A stretch of DNA of 64,000 bases, taken from the NCBI GenBank assembly GCA_020636225.1, contig JACJYI010000003.1, positions 496,001-560,000 of the forward strand, in the 5' to 3' direction. Every line of letters starts with the position of its first letter. Positions within the stretch are counted from its first letter, which is position 1. Shown here in pieces: positions 26,741-35,838 of this stretch. The DNA comes from Lewinellaceae bacterium (GTDB lineage: Bacteria > Bacteroidota > Bacteroidia > Chitinophagales > Saprospiraceae). The translations under genes and the position numbers were made by a program. The notes below the pieces were generated by a model that saw only the letters and a list, made by a program, of their open reading frames with translations, was not told the origin of the DNA and made no database searches.

Positions 26741-29700
26741 TTACTCTCCGGTGCCGAAGCGCATCCGGCTCCACCGGATGCCCCGGAAACTGAGCCAATA
26801 CATCACCGGCACCACTACCAGGGTCAGGAAGGTGGAGAAGGTCAGGCCGTAGATCACCGTCCAGGCCAGGGGGCCCCAGAAGGCCACGTTGTCCCCCCCG
26901 ATGAAGATATGCGGATCCGTCTCGGTGATCAGGGTGAAGAAGTTGAAGTTGAATCCGATGGCCAGGGGCACCAGTCCGAGGACCGTGGTGATGGCGGTCA
27001 GCAATACAGGCCGCAAACGCCGTGCGCCGGCCTGGATCACCGCTTCCCTCACCTCGGCCAGGTTGAGGTCGTATTCACTTTCCTTCTCCAGCTCGTCCCG
27101 CCGTCGGTGGATTAGCAGGTTGGTATAGTCCAGCAACACAATGGCGTTGTTGACCACCACTCCGGCCAGGGAGATGATCCCCACCCCGGTCATGATGATC
27201 ACGATGTCCGCCCCGGTGAACACATAGCCCAGGAACACCCCGATGGTACTGAACAACACCGTCAGCATGATGATGAACGGCGAGATCAGGGAGTTGAACT
27301 GCGCCACGATGATGATGAAGATGGAGAAGATGGCCACCATGAATGCCGTGTTCAGGAAGGCCAGGTCCTTGGCCTGCTGTTCCTGCTCGCCGGTGAATTC
27401 ATAGTTGAATCCCGCGGGCCAGTTGAATTCCGGCAATACCTCCTTCAGTTGGGCTACGATCTCATTGGCATTGTAGCCTTTGAGGACGTTGGAGTACACG
27501 GTGATCACCCTGTCGAGGTCCTTCCGCTTGACCGAACTGTAGGTACTGGCGTACTCGATGGTGGCCACGGCGGATACGGGCACCTGGACGATCCGACCGT
27601 TGGTCGGATTACGGAAGGTGACCTTCTGGTTGAGGATGGCCTGGATGTCGTTCCGGTACCGCTCGTTCAATCGTAGCATGATGGGGTGTTCATCTTCCCC
27701 GTCCTTGAACTTGCTGACCTCCTTGCCGAAGATGGCCGTCCGGATACCGGAAGCGATCTGGGCAGTGGACAGTTCGAACCGGCGGGCCGCCTCGCGGTCG
27801 ATGTGTACGATCAGCTCGGGTTTGCCCACGTCGACATCGGCCTGGAGCTTTTCAATGCCTGGTATGTTCTTCTCTTCGATGAAGTGGATGACCTCCTGGG
27901 AGAGCACGGCCAGCTGGTCGATATCCTCGCCCTGGATCTCGATGTTGATGGGTTTGCCGGTCGGTGGTCCATCGGCATTCTTGTCGACGATGATGTCCAC
28001 CCCGGGATATCCCTTGACGGCTTCCCGGATCTTCTCCATCACCTCGAACGTCGAGATCCCGTTCCGCTCGGAGGCCGGCACAAAGGACACAGTCAGTCGC
28101 GCCTTGTGCGGGGTCACCCCCGGTTCGGGCGGGCTGTTGGGATCCGAGGTGTTCTCCCCGATCTGCGAGAGTACGGCATCCACGATGGTGGTATAGGGCT
28201 CGAGGGTCTTCTCGATGCGTTTCTCCATGTCGACCATGATCTTGTCGGTCTCCTCGATATCCCGACCGAGGGGCAGCTCGACGAAGGCATTGATGTACAG
28301 CGGATCGGCCACCGGGAAGAACTCGACCTTCGGCGACTTGATGGCCAGGGCGATGATCGCCACGAACAGCAGGACAAAGGTGCCTCCAAAGATGGCCCAG
28401 GGACGCCATGCTTCCAGGCCCCAATGCACGAACTGATAGTACTTCTTCTCCAGCCAGGGCATCACATTCTCCTGGAAATAGAAGGATGCCGGGCGGAGGA
28501 GCCAGAAATTGATCAGCGTAAACACGGAGATGATCAGCATACTGTTGCGCAACCAGATCGCTCCGGAAACATGGGCCAGGATGGCGATCAGGAAGGTCAC
28601 GCCGGCCAGGATGGAAGTGTTGCGCACCCGCCGGGCCCGCAGTTTCTCCGTACCCGCCTTGGTGTCCACGCTCATGTATTTGCTGGTGAACACCGGATTG
28701 ATCACCAGGGCGACCAGAAGGGAGGAGGTCAGCACAATGATCAGGGTGATGGGCAAATACTTCATGAAGCTGCCCATCAATCCCGGCCAGAAGGCCATGG
28801 GCAGGAAGGCGGCCAGGGTGGTGGCCGTCGAGGCGATGATGGGGATCGCCACTTCACCGGTACCGTGCTTGGAGGCTTCCTTTCGCTTTTCTCCTCCCTG
28901 CATGTAGCGGAAGATATTCTCTACTACCACGATCCCGTTGTCCACCAGCATGCCCAGGGCCAGGATCAGGGAGAAGAGCACCACGATGTTCAGGGTTGTG
29001 CCGGTAAAGTTGAGGACCATGATGCCCATGAGCATGGACAGGGGAATGGCCATACCCACGAACAGGGCATTGCGGATTCCCATGAAGAAGAGCAGGACGA
29101 GCACCACAAGGATCACCCCGGAAATGATGCTGTTCTCCAGGTTGGAGACCTCGGTCCGCGTGTTGACCGACTGGTCGTTGAAGAGGCTGACCTTGAGTTC
29201 TGCGGGAAAGACTTGCTGACGGGCATGCTCGACCTTTTCATTGATCTTGTCTGCCGCGCTGAGGAGGTTGGCACCCTTTCGCTTGATCACGTCTAGAGAG
29301 ACCACCGGGTTGGCATCCGAGCGGGCAATACTGCTGCGCTCCTTGTATCCGTAAGTGACCTTGGCAATATCTCCCAGGTAAATCGGGCGCTGACCTTCGC
29401 TCTTCACGATGATGCGCTCCATGTCCTCCGCGTTGTCGAATTCGCCGACCACTCGCACGGCCCGGCGGAACCCGTCATTGACGATCTCGCCGGCCGACAT
29501 GTTCATGTTCTCCCAGTTGACGGCATTCTCGATATCCTGGAAGGACACTTCCAGAGCATCCATGCGGGGCAGGTCCACATCGATCTTGACCTCCCGTTCC
29601 AGGGAGCCCTTGATCTCCACGCCAGAGATCTCGTCGATGGCTTCGATCTCGTCCTCGAGGTATTCCGCGAAGCTGCGCAGCTCGTCATTGGTATACTTCC

Positions 29701-30178
29701 CCGACAGGTTGACGGTCATGATGGGGATCTCCGACAGGTTGACATCGAAGATGTCCGGGTCCTGGGTGAGGTCGTTGGGCAGGTCGGACTTGGCCTTGTC
29801 CACGGCATCCTTCACCTTGCGGACGGCCTCGTCGATGTCCATGTACGTCTCGAACTCGGCGGTGATCACCGAGAAGTCCTGGAGGGAGGTGGACTTGACA
29901 TTCTTCAGGCCGACGATGGACTTGATCTCCTTCTCGATCGGGCGAGTGACCAGGTTCTCGATGTCCGCGGCGGAGTTGCCGAAATACGGGGTGTTCACAT
30001 AGACCGTCGGAAAGCTCACCTCGGGGAATTGCTCCTTGGGCATGCTCTCATAGGCCCCGATCCCGAAGATCACGATCATCAGGGTGATGATGAAGAAACT
30101 GGTACCGTTGTCGACGGCGAACGAGGTCAGGCCGAATTCCTTGACCTTCCGTTTCAGGGGGGATTGTTCCTCAACCAT
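26741..30178 (-). CDS. RND-family efflux pump, inner-membrane permease (second system)
   Basis: This proton-driven exporter has 1,145 residues, longer than usual because of an insert between the first helix cluster and the second half (about residues 510-590, with three extra hydrophobic runs). The proton-relay helix reads MLVDNGIVVVEN, so only the first of the usual two aspartates is kept, as in some Bacteroidota pumps. The N-terminal periplasmic domain begins PKEQFPEVSFPTVYVNTPYF, and the last third has VVNNAIVLLDYTN. It overlaps the adaptor gene by eight bases and ends at a strong terminator. Substrate is unknown. Confidence 0.93.
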   Translation of the reverse strand: MVEEQSPLKRKVKEFGLTSFAVDNGTSFFIITLMIVIFGIGAYESMPKEQFPEVSFPTVYVNTPYFGNSAADIENLVTRPIEKEIKSIVGLKNVKSTSLQDFSVITAEFETYMDIDEAVRKVKDAVDKAKSDLPNDLTQDPDIFDVNLSEIPIMTVNLSGKYTNDELRSFAEYLEDEIEAIDEISGVEIKGSLEREVKIDVDLPRMDALEVSFQDIENAVNWENMNMSAGEIVNDGFRRAVRVVGEFDNAEDMERIIVKSEGQRPIYLGDIAKVTYGYKERSSIARSDANPVVSLDVIKRKGANLLSAADKINEKVEHARQQVFPAELKVSLFNDQSVNTRTEVSNLENSIISGVILVVLVLLFFMGIRNALFVGMAIPLSMLMGIMVLNFTGTTLNIVVLFSLILALGMLVDNGIVVVENIFRYMQGGEKRKEASKHGTGEVAIPIIASTATTLAAFLPMAFWPGLMGSFMKYLPITLIIVLTSSLLVALVINPVFTSKYMSVDTKAGTEKLRARRVRNTSILAGVTFLIAILAHVSGAIWLRNSMLIISVFTLINFWLLRPASFYFQENVMPWLEKKYYQFVHWGLEAWRPWAIFGGTFVLLFVAIIALAIKSPKVEFFPVADPLYINAFVELPLGRDIEETDKIMVDMEKRIEKTLEPYTTIVDAVLSQIGENTSDPNSPPEPGVTPHKARLTVSFVPASERNGISTFEVMEKIREAVKGYPGVDIIVDKNADGPPTGKPINIEIQGEDIDQLAVLSQEVIHFIEEKNIPGIEKLQADVDVGKPELIVHIDREAARRFELSTAQIASGIRTAIFGKEVSKFKDGEDEHPIMLRLNERYRNDIQAILNQKVTFRNPTNGRIVQVPVSAVATIEYASTYSSVKRKDLDRVITVYSNVLKGYNANEIVAQLKEVLPEFNWPAGFNYEFTGEQEQQAKDLAFLNTAFMVAIFSIFIIIVAQFNSLISPFIIMLTVLFSTIGVFLGYVFTGADIVIIMTGVGIISLAGVVVNNAIVLLDYTNLLIHRRRDELEKESEYDLNLAEVREAVIQAGARRLRPVLLTAITTVLGLVPLAIGFNFNFFTLITETDPHIFIGGDNVAFWGPLAWTVIYGLTFSTFLTLVVVPVMYWLSFRGIRWSRMRFGTGE

Positions 30179-31340
30179 TGGTCTCGTTTTTCACGGTCAG
30201 CAGATCATTTTCGGAAAGACTGCGCGCCCCGCGCTGGATCACTTCGTCGCCAGCCTTCAGGCCTTCAGTAATGACGATCTGGTTGTCATAGCTTTCGCCG
30301 GTCTTCACATAGACCTTGCGGGCCACCTTTCCTTCAGGAGTGGTTTCGGCGATGTAGACAAACTGCTTGCCACCCACTTCCTGCTGGACCAGGTCGACGC
30401 TGACCACGATGGCATTCTCTTCCCGGTAATCCTCGATATGGACCAATGCCAGCAGGTTCGGCTTCATCTCGCCATTGCGGTTGGCCAGGGATGTCTCCAG
30501 GTGGAAGGTCCGGTTGGACGGATGGATGACCTTGCCGACCACCCGGATGGACTCGGTCTGTTCTGCTTGCAGGGTGGGGACTTCCACCTTGACCTTCTCG
30601 CCGTTCTTCACGGTACCGACATACCGTTCGGGCACCTCGGCCACCACCTTCAGGTCGCGGGTGTTGATCAGCTGCATGATGGGCATGCCGGGAGGGGCAA
30701 CATCTCCCTGTTCGACGGTCAGGCCTTCGATCACCCCGGAGATGGGGGCGTAGATATTGGCTTTCTTCAGCTGGGCCCGCAGGCCGGCCAGGCTTTTCTC
30801 CAGGCGCTCCTTGTTATTTTTGGCCTGGAGGTACTGGATCTCCGAACCGATCTTCTGGTCCCACAGCCGCTTCTGGCGATCATAGACATCCGCGGCCAGG
30901 TCGAGGGCGGATTCCAGTTCCTCGATCTGTTTGTTGAGGGGCTCCATGTCCACGCTGGCCAGCAATTGTCCGGCATTGACATTGTCACCTTCCTTCACAT
31001 TGAGGCGGACGATGCGCCCACCGGTCTCACTGCTGATGTTGTTCTTCTTGACCGGTTCGACATTGCCCTGGATCTCGGTGAAGCGGCGGAAGGTGACCGG
31101 CTCGAGGATGGCTGTGGTAACGATCTTGGCTTCTTCCTCGGTGTTGGCACCGGCGGAGGCTCCGAGCAGGTCTTCCAGGTCGGCGATCTCTTTCTTGAGT
31201 TGGACCAACTCCTGGCGTTTGGCTTCGAGGAGGCTGCGTTGACCTTCCACATCATTGGGAAGGGTGTTTTCCTGGTCAGGCTGGCTGCAGGAACCCAGGA
31301 GGAAGCTCAGGAGGGTGAGGGAGAGGATGAGTTGTTTCAT
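30171..31340 (-). CDS. RND efflux periplasmic adaptor, lipoprotein (second system)
   Basis: This membrane-fusion protein has 389 residues with a lipoprotein signal ending in LLGSC (cysteine 18). A predicted coiled segment (SLLEAKRQELVQLKKEIADL) comes before the first lipoyl half (RIVRLNVKEGDNVNAGQLLA). A long alpha-hairpin follows, then the second lipoyl half (IYAPISGVIEGLTVEQGDV) and beta-barrel domains. The extra N-terminal coiled coil is notable. It lies 17 bp after the TolC gene and overlaps the pump gene, all within one operon. Confidence 0.93.
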   Translation of the reverse strand: MKQLILSLTLLSFLLGSCSQPDQENTLPNDVEGQRSLLEAKRQELVQLKKEIADLEDLLGASAGANTEEEAKIVTTAILEPVTFRRFTEIQGNVEPVKKNNISSETGGRIVRLNVKEGDNVNAGQLLASVDMEPLNKQIEELESALDLAADVYDRQKRLWDQKIGSEIQYLQAKNNKERLEKSLAGLRAQLKKANIYAPISGVIEGLTVEQGDVAPPGMPIMQLINTRDLKVVAEVPERYVGTVKNGEKVKVEVPTLQAEQTESIRVVGKVIHPSNRTFHLETSLANRNGEMKPNLLALVHIEDYREENAIVVSVDLVQQEVGGKQFVYIAETTPEGKVARKVYVKTGESYDNQIVITEGLKAGDEVIQRGARSLSENDLLTVKNETNG

Positions 31341-31357
31341 GACGGTTGGAGGAGGTT

Positions 31358-32683
31358 TTATTGACCTAATGCGTTTTCGAGGGATTGGATGGCGCGGACG
31401 ACATCATATTGGGCCTGCACATGCTGGCGCTGGGCAGTGAAGAGGGCCTGTTCGGCCTGGTTGATCTCCAGGCTGCTGCCGACACCTTCCTTGTATTTGA
31501 CGCGGGTGGTATCGTAGATCCGTTCGGCGAGGGCCAGGTTCTTCTCCTGGCTGCGCAGCTTGTCCAGGGCGCTGGCATATTGATCGCGGGCATTCTGGAC
31601 GCTCATGTCGATCTGTTGCTCCAGCATGTTGATCTGGACATTGGTGTTCTGTTCGGTGACCTTAGCCCGCTGGATGCGGCCCTTGGTGAGCAGTCCGTCG
31701 AAGATGGGGGCCGAGAGGGATACCCCGGCCCAGGAGGCATTGGCCCAGATCCCGTCATTGAACGAGTCACCCTGGTAGGAGCGCTGGAAGTTGGCGAATG
31801 CCCGCATGCTGGGCAGGTAGCCGGCCTGGTTGAGCTTGACATTGAGCTCCGCCAGGTTCTTGCCCTGCATGGCCACGCGGTAATCCGGCCAGCGCAGGTA
31901 GTCCACCTTGCCGGTGAGGTCGTTGGCATCAGGAGGGGTGAGCAAATCCTCGAGGTTGCCGGTAACGTCCAGGGGCTTGTCCATCGGGTAGCCCATCACC
32001 ATCTTCAGGCCGTTGAGGATGATCTGGCGCTGGTTGGCCAGGTTATCCCGATCGGTCTGGAGGGTGGCGATGGAGAGGTCCAGGCGGTCGACATCCAGCA
32101 GCTCGACAAACCCTTCATCGTAGAGCGCCTTCGTTTCGTTCCGAAGATTCTGGAGGTTGGCGATATTCTTGTCGAGGTTCTGCAGGTTCTCATCCACCAG
32201 CAACACGGGCAGGAAGGCATCGATGACCTGGTACTTGACCTTGCGCTGGCTGCTCAACAGTTCCTGGGCGGTGTAGTCGCGATAGGCGCGGGCCGCCCGC
32301 AGGCCGACGAAGTAGCTGGGGTCGAACAGCATGGTGTTCAGGGCGAGGGTGCCACTGAGGTTGTTCTTCACCCCGAAGCGGATGGCCCGCTCGGCGTTGG
32401 GGTCCGGCTGGCCGGTATTGGGGTCGATGAAGAAATCGGCGGGAAGGACGGATACCGGAAGCTCGAGATAGCGGGTATAACCGATATCCGCACTGAGCTG
32501 GGGGATCCCGAAGGCCCGGCGTTCGGTGATCTGGCCGTCGGCGTCGTCGACGTTCAGGCGGGCCAGTTGGATCTCCTGGTTGTTGGACTGCGCATAGCTG
32601 ATGGCCTGTTCGAGGGTCATCGGGGTCTGGGCAGTCAGGCCGGTGGCGGCCAGGAGGATCAGGAAGAGATTCCGGATGCGCAT
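31358..32683 (-). CDS. TolC-family outer-membrane efflux protein (second system)
   Basis: This outer-membrane duct protein has 441 residues with a signal peptide (ILLAATGLTAQT). Two homologous halves each contain long helices and a barrel hairpin. Typical segments are MTLEQAISYAQSNNQEIQLA near the N-terminus, AGVSLSAPIFDGLLTKGRIQ in the second half, and LEINQAEQALFTAQRQHVQA near the end. The first 25 bases overlap the end of the TetR gene, so the regulator and duct are probably translated from one message. Confidence 0.93.
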   Translation of the reverse strand: MRIRNLFLILLAATGLTAQTPMTLEQAISYAQSNNQEIQLARLNVDDADGQITERRAFGIPQLSADIGYTRYLELPVSVLPADFFIDPNTGQPDPNAERAIRFGVKNNLSGTLALNTMLFDPSYFVGLRAARAYRDYTAQELLSSQRKVKYQVIDAFLPVLLVDENLQNLDKNIANLQNLRNETKALYDEGFVELLDVDRLDLSIATLQTDRDNLANQRQIILNGLKMVMGYPMDKPLDVTGNLEDLLTPPDANDLTGKVDYLRWPDYRVAMQGKNLAELNVKLNQAGYLPSMRAFANFQRSYQGDSFNDGIWANASWAGVSLSAPIFDGLLTKGRIQRAKVTEQNTNVQINMLEQQIDMSVQNARDQYASALDKLRSQEKNLALAERIYDTTRVKYKEGVGSSLEINQAEQALFTAQRQHVQAQYDVVRAIQSLENALGQ

Positions 32684-33279
32684 GATGATTGGGTTTGCAG
32701 GTATTGGCGCCCGGCTTCCGTGAGGACGCCGTGCAGGTGATAGGTCAGATGGTTGGCCACGAGGTCAGCCTTGTCGTACTGGTCGTGGGGGAAATATTTT
32801 TCGTCGATCAGGGCCAGGGCCTTGATGACATAGAGACGGGCGATCACGGCGGCATCGAAGTCGGGGCGATAGAGGCCTTCGGCCTGGCCCTTTTCGAGGT
32901 TGGTGCGGATGATCTGGTAGATATGGTCGCGATGCAGCTGATTGATCTTCACCCAGGTCTGGCGGTAATATTTGCGGAGGTCGAAGAGGAGGAGGGGTGT
33001 CATGCGCCGGAGGGTGTCGCCGACCATGCGGGATACGGCCAGCATCTCGTCGATGGCGTTGACGGCCTGGGCGCGCTGGTCCTCGATCATGGCCACTTCG
33101 GCGCGGATATGGTTGTCGACGATCTGGTCGATCAGGTCAGCCTTGGTAGGCACGACCTGATAGAGGGTCTTCTTGGAGATGCCCAGTTCGTTGGCCACAT
33201 CGTCCATGGTGACGCTTTTTACGCCGAAGCGAAAAAAGAGGCTTTCTGCCCGTTCGATGATCTGCTGATGTGTGCTCAT
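32659..33279 (-). CDS. TetR-family regulator of the second efflux operon
   Basis: This DNA-binding repressor has 206 residues. The N-terminal helix-turn-helix is clear (ESLFFRFGVKSVTMDDVANE then LGISKKTLYQVVPTKADLI). The C-terminal ligand-binding part is helical and diverged. The ATG at 33279 places this helix at the usual position; the frame upstream to 33471 is not protein-like. It is the first gene of the operon regulator-tolC-adaptor-pump, so autoregulation of the whole operon is likely. A near-match to the Bacteroidota -7 box (TTACTTTG on the minus strand) lies about 15 bp upstream. Confidence 0.9.
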   Translation of the reverse strand: MSTHQQIIERAESLFFRFGVKSVTMDDVANELGISKKTLYQVVPTKADLIDQIVDNHIRAEVAMIEDQRAQAVNAIDEMLAVSRMVGDTLRRMTPLLLFDLRKYYRQTWVKINQLHRDHIYQIIRTNLEKGQAEGLYRPDFDAAVIARLYVIKALALIDEKYFPHDQYDKADLVANHLTYHLHGVLTEAGRQYLQTQSSCASGISS

Positions 33280-33455
33280 AGTCGTTCGAAGGACAAAGTA
33301 ACGTCGGAAACGCCCAAAGGTTGAAACGTTTCCTCCGTTTTTTCGATAAAAATAACCTTTGGTTCGACGAAGGGATTTAGGCAGGATTTGAGGGCTATCG
33401 AAAGAAAAGAGCCTGAGCAGCCGAATTTGTGTTGGTGGCACTGTAAGTTGGAAGG

Positions 33456-33960
33456 GTGCGATCCCGATCATTCAGCCGGTTTCCATTGGCCAGGTTGATG
33501 GAAAGCCATTCTGTCGGCATGATCCATAATTTGAGATTGGCTGGGAAACGCATGGAAGCATTCGTCATTCATCCAGGGGAGATCTTGTCATTCTGGCGGA
33601 TGGTCGGGCCACCTGACCTGAACCACGGTTTCAGGAGCAGCCGGTCCATTGTCGGGACAGGTTTGTCCCAGACGATCGGTGGCGGTTTGTGCCAGCTATC
33701 CGGCGTGATCTACTATCTGAGCCTTCAATTGGAGACTGGAGATACTGGAACGGCACAGTCATTCCCTGGATATGTATTCATAGGGAAAACGGTTTGCACC
33801 ACTAGGCTCTGACGCGACGGTCATTTTTGGATACAATGACCTCAGTGTCAGGAATGCGGCCATGATTGTCTGTGATGAAATGGATCACCCATCCCATATC
33901 CATGACCGGATACCTTCCCCTGAAATCAGGTTTGGAGCACCCCACCGTCAGGTCATCGGG
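33456..33960 (+). pseudogene. VanW-family protein, broken
   Basis: Two frames together spell a VanW-like domain. In the first frame (33456-33740) are VIHPGEILSFWRMVGPPDL and TIGGGLCQLSGVIYYLSL. From about 33738 the match shifts to the +1 frame: LEILERHSHSLDMYS, an in-frame TAG near 33781, then GKRFAPLGSDATVIFGYNDL. At least one frameshift and one nonsense change are needed. The end runs into the convergent peroxidase gene. VanW proteins are of uncertain function, sometimes near glycopeptide-resistance genes. The peptide match is good enough to be sure of a relic. Confidence 0.8.
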
Positions 33961-33961
33961 T

Positions 33962-35764
33962 TCAATACGTCGGGGTACTGTCATCCAACGAACCGAGAAA
34001 GGCCAGGATCTGACGGATCTCCAAGGGGGTGAGTCCGAGACTGTCGGATGGCAGGGTCTGGTAAGGGAGATCGAAGCCCAGGCCATTCCCTCCGCCCAGG
34101 TTGTAGAAGTCCAGCACGGATTCGAGGTCAGGGTAGACGCCATTGTGCATGTAGGGTGCGGTCCGCCTGCTGTTCCGAACCGTCGGTGTCTTGAAGGAGA
34201 ACGCGTACTGCGGAATGGCATGGATCAAATAGCGGCCACTGTCCGGATCGATCCGACGGCCGGCCACATCGGCAGGTACACCCAGTACCTCGCTCTCCGA
34301 GTTGGTCATATGCGGAGGAATGGTCCCATTGAACACGGGCATGAAATGACAGGTGCCACATTTGCCCTTGCCCATGAACAGATTGAAGCCGGCCTGTTCA
34401 TCTGGAGATAAGGCGTCTCCCCCGCGCATGGCAAGGTCAAACCGACTGTTGAAGGCACCCAGGGAACGGACATAGGCCGACAGGGCCAGTCGCAAATAGC
34501 CGGGGTCAATGCTGGATTGGCCGGGGAAGGCGGCCTGGTACCCGGCCACAAAATCCGGATCCGCCGCCAGGGTTTCCGCGGAAAGGTCCAGGTTGCCGTG
34601 GATCTCATCACGGTTGTGGATCACATCATCGATCTGGTCTTCCAGGGTTTTGGAGCGCAGGTCGTAGAATTGTGCCTGCTGGTACCCGGCATAGAGGAGG
34701 ATAGGTGTATTGCGGGTCAGGCTGCCGGCAGAGCCCAGGGCGGCGGCCTTGACCAGGCCATCGGTGAAGGCCAGTTCAGGACGATGACAGGAGGCGCAGG
34801 ACACCTGGCCATTCCCCGACAGGGAGGTGTCATAGAACAGGCGTTCACCCAGGGCGATACGTTCGGGTGTGCCAGTGCCCAGGACGTTGCTGGAAAAGAA
34901 ATCCGGATCAAGGGCGCCTTCGTCAAACAGGTGACGGGCATCCCCCCGGAACGCATAAACCCCGTCGAGGAAGGGAATGCCCAGGTCGGACTGGACCTGA
35001 TGCAATGCCTTCATCAGGGGGATCAGGTGGGATTGCAGAAAGGTATAGCGGTCGAACGTGTTGAAGTCGGGGTGGGCTCCGGCATATTGGCCGGCTCCAT
35101 CCAGCACTTGTTGAAACCGGGTCAGTCCGTTGCTATCCAGGCTGTCCTTCCAGAGGAGAACGACCTGTTCGAGGGCATGGAGGGTGGGTTGCAGCTCGTG
35201 GATGGACCGGCCGCTGACCGGGAGGTCAAATCCGGCGAGGGTCAGGGAGGCCAGGCGATACAGCTCAAACCGAATCGCGTCGAATGTCTGGTCAGGCCTG
35301 AACTGGTGGCCTGCCCACAGTTCATTGAGGCGTACCAGCAAGGATTTGACCTTCCGGGTCTCTATGCGCAAGGCTTCCCGATCGGGTTCATCGGCAAAGA
35401 CCAGCTCCTCCAATACCTGAAACCCCATGGGGTCCTCCACCTGGTGTTCCGCTTCTTCGATCTCGGGCAGCGCCGCCCCGTTCAACTGATCCGCCGTGAA
35501 GGGGAAAAAATATTCCACGGCCCATTCCATGGCCTTGTATCGGGCATGGCCGCGGAGGAAGGCCTGCCGGAGTGAATCCGGGTGGCCCTGGTCGATCAAT
35601 GGTTCCCATTCGGCAGCACACCATTCGTCCAGTCCCTGGATCTGCCGGGTGATATCGGTGTGGATCACCTGGATCGGATCGGTAGGCTCAGCTGTGGGCT
35701 GGCAGCCAGTGACCAGGAATAGGGCGATCAACAGGGCGTTCAACAGCAAGGATGGATAACGCAT
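33962..35764 (-). CDS. Di-haem cytochrome c peroxidase family lipoprotein
   Basis: This periplasmic protein has 600 residues with a lipoprotein signal ending in VTGC (cysteine 21). It has two c-type haem motifs, CASCH at residues 323-327 and CGTCH at 469-473, placed as in the MauG/CcpA peroxidase family. The peroxidase core is the last 320 residues. The first 280 residues are a helical extension (LYRLASLTLAGFDLPVSGRS) that resembles the N-terminal helical domain seen in some Bacteroidota peroxidases. The likely role is hydrogen peroxide reduction or a MauG-like oxidation. It lies downstream of the PhoX-like gene but is separated from it by a terminator. Confidence 0.88.
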   Translation of the reverse strand: MRYPSLLLNALLIALFLVTGCQPTAEPTDPIQVIHTDITRQIQGLDEWCAAEWEPLIDQGHPDSLRQAFLRGHARYKAMEWAVEYFFPFTADQLNGAALPEIEEAEHQVEDPMGFQVLEELVFADEPDREALRIETRKVKSLLVRLNELWAGHQFRPDQTFDAIRFELYRLASLTLAGFDLPVSGRSIHELQPTLHALEQVVLLWKDSLDSNGLTRFQQVLDGAGQYAGAHPDFNTFDRYTFLQSHLIPLMKALHQVQSDLGIPFLDGVYAFRGDARHLFDEGALDPDFFSSNVLGTGTPERIALGERLFYDTSLSGNGQVSCASCHRPELAFTDGLVKAAALGSAGSLTRNTPILLYAGYQQAQFYDLRSKTLEDQIDDVIHNRDEIHGNLDLSAETLAADPDFVAGYQAAFPGQSSIDPGYLRLALSAYVRSLGAFNSRFDLAMRGGDALSPDEQAGFNLFMGKGKCGTCHFMPVFNGTIPPHMTNSESEVLGVPADVAGRRIDPDSGRYLIHAIPQYAFSFKTPTVRNSRRTAPYMHNGVYPDLESVLDFYNLGGGNGLGFDLPYQTLPSDSLGLTPLEIRQILAFLGSLDDSTPTY

Positions 35765-35784
35765 GACGGGGAGGATTGCAGATG

Positions 35785-35817
35785 AAAAAAACCCTCCCGG
35801 ATACTTCCGGAAGGGTT
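35785..35817 (-). terminator. Intrinsic terminator after the PhoX-like gene
   Basis: On the minus strand a stem (AACCCTTCCGG with CCGGGAGGGTT, one mismatch) is followed by seven T residues, starting about 22 bp after the stop codon at 35839. It separates the PhoX-like gene from the peroxidase gene. Confidence 0.85.
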
Positions 35818-35838
35818 ATCAATGACACGAATGAATGG

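Noticed and set aside
27686..29296. 536-residue plus-strand open frame opposite the second RND pump
   Set aside because: Composition is dominated by Asp/His/Gly/Gln with no domain. It is a shadow of the pump gene.
26741..30178. Heavy-metal (CzcA-type) specificity for the second RND pump
   Set aside because: The proton-relay helix and domain order do not give a metal-pump signature I can defend, and no metal-resistance genes are nearby.
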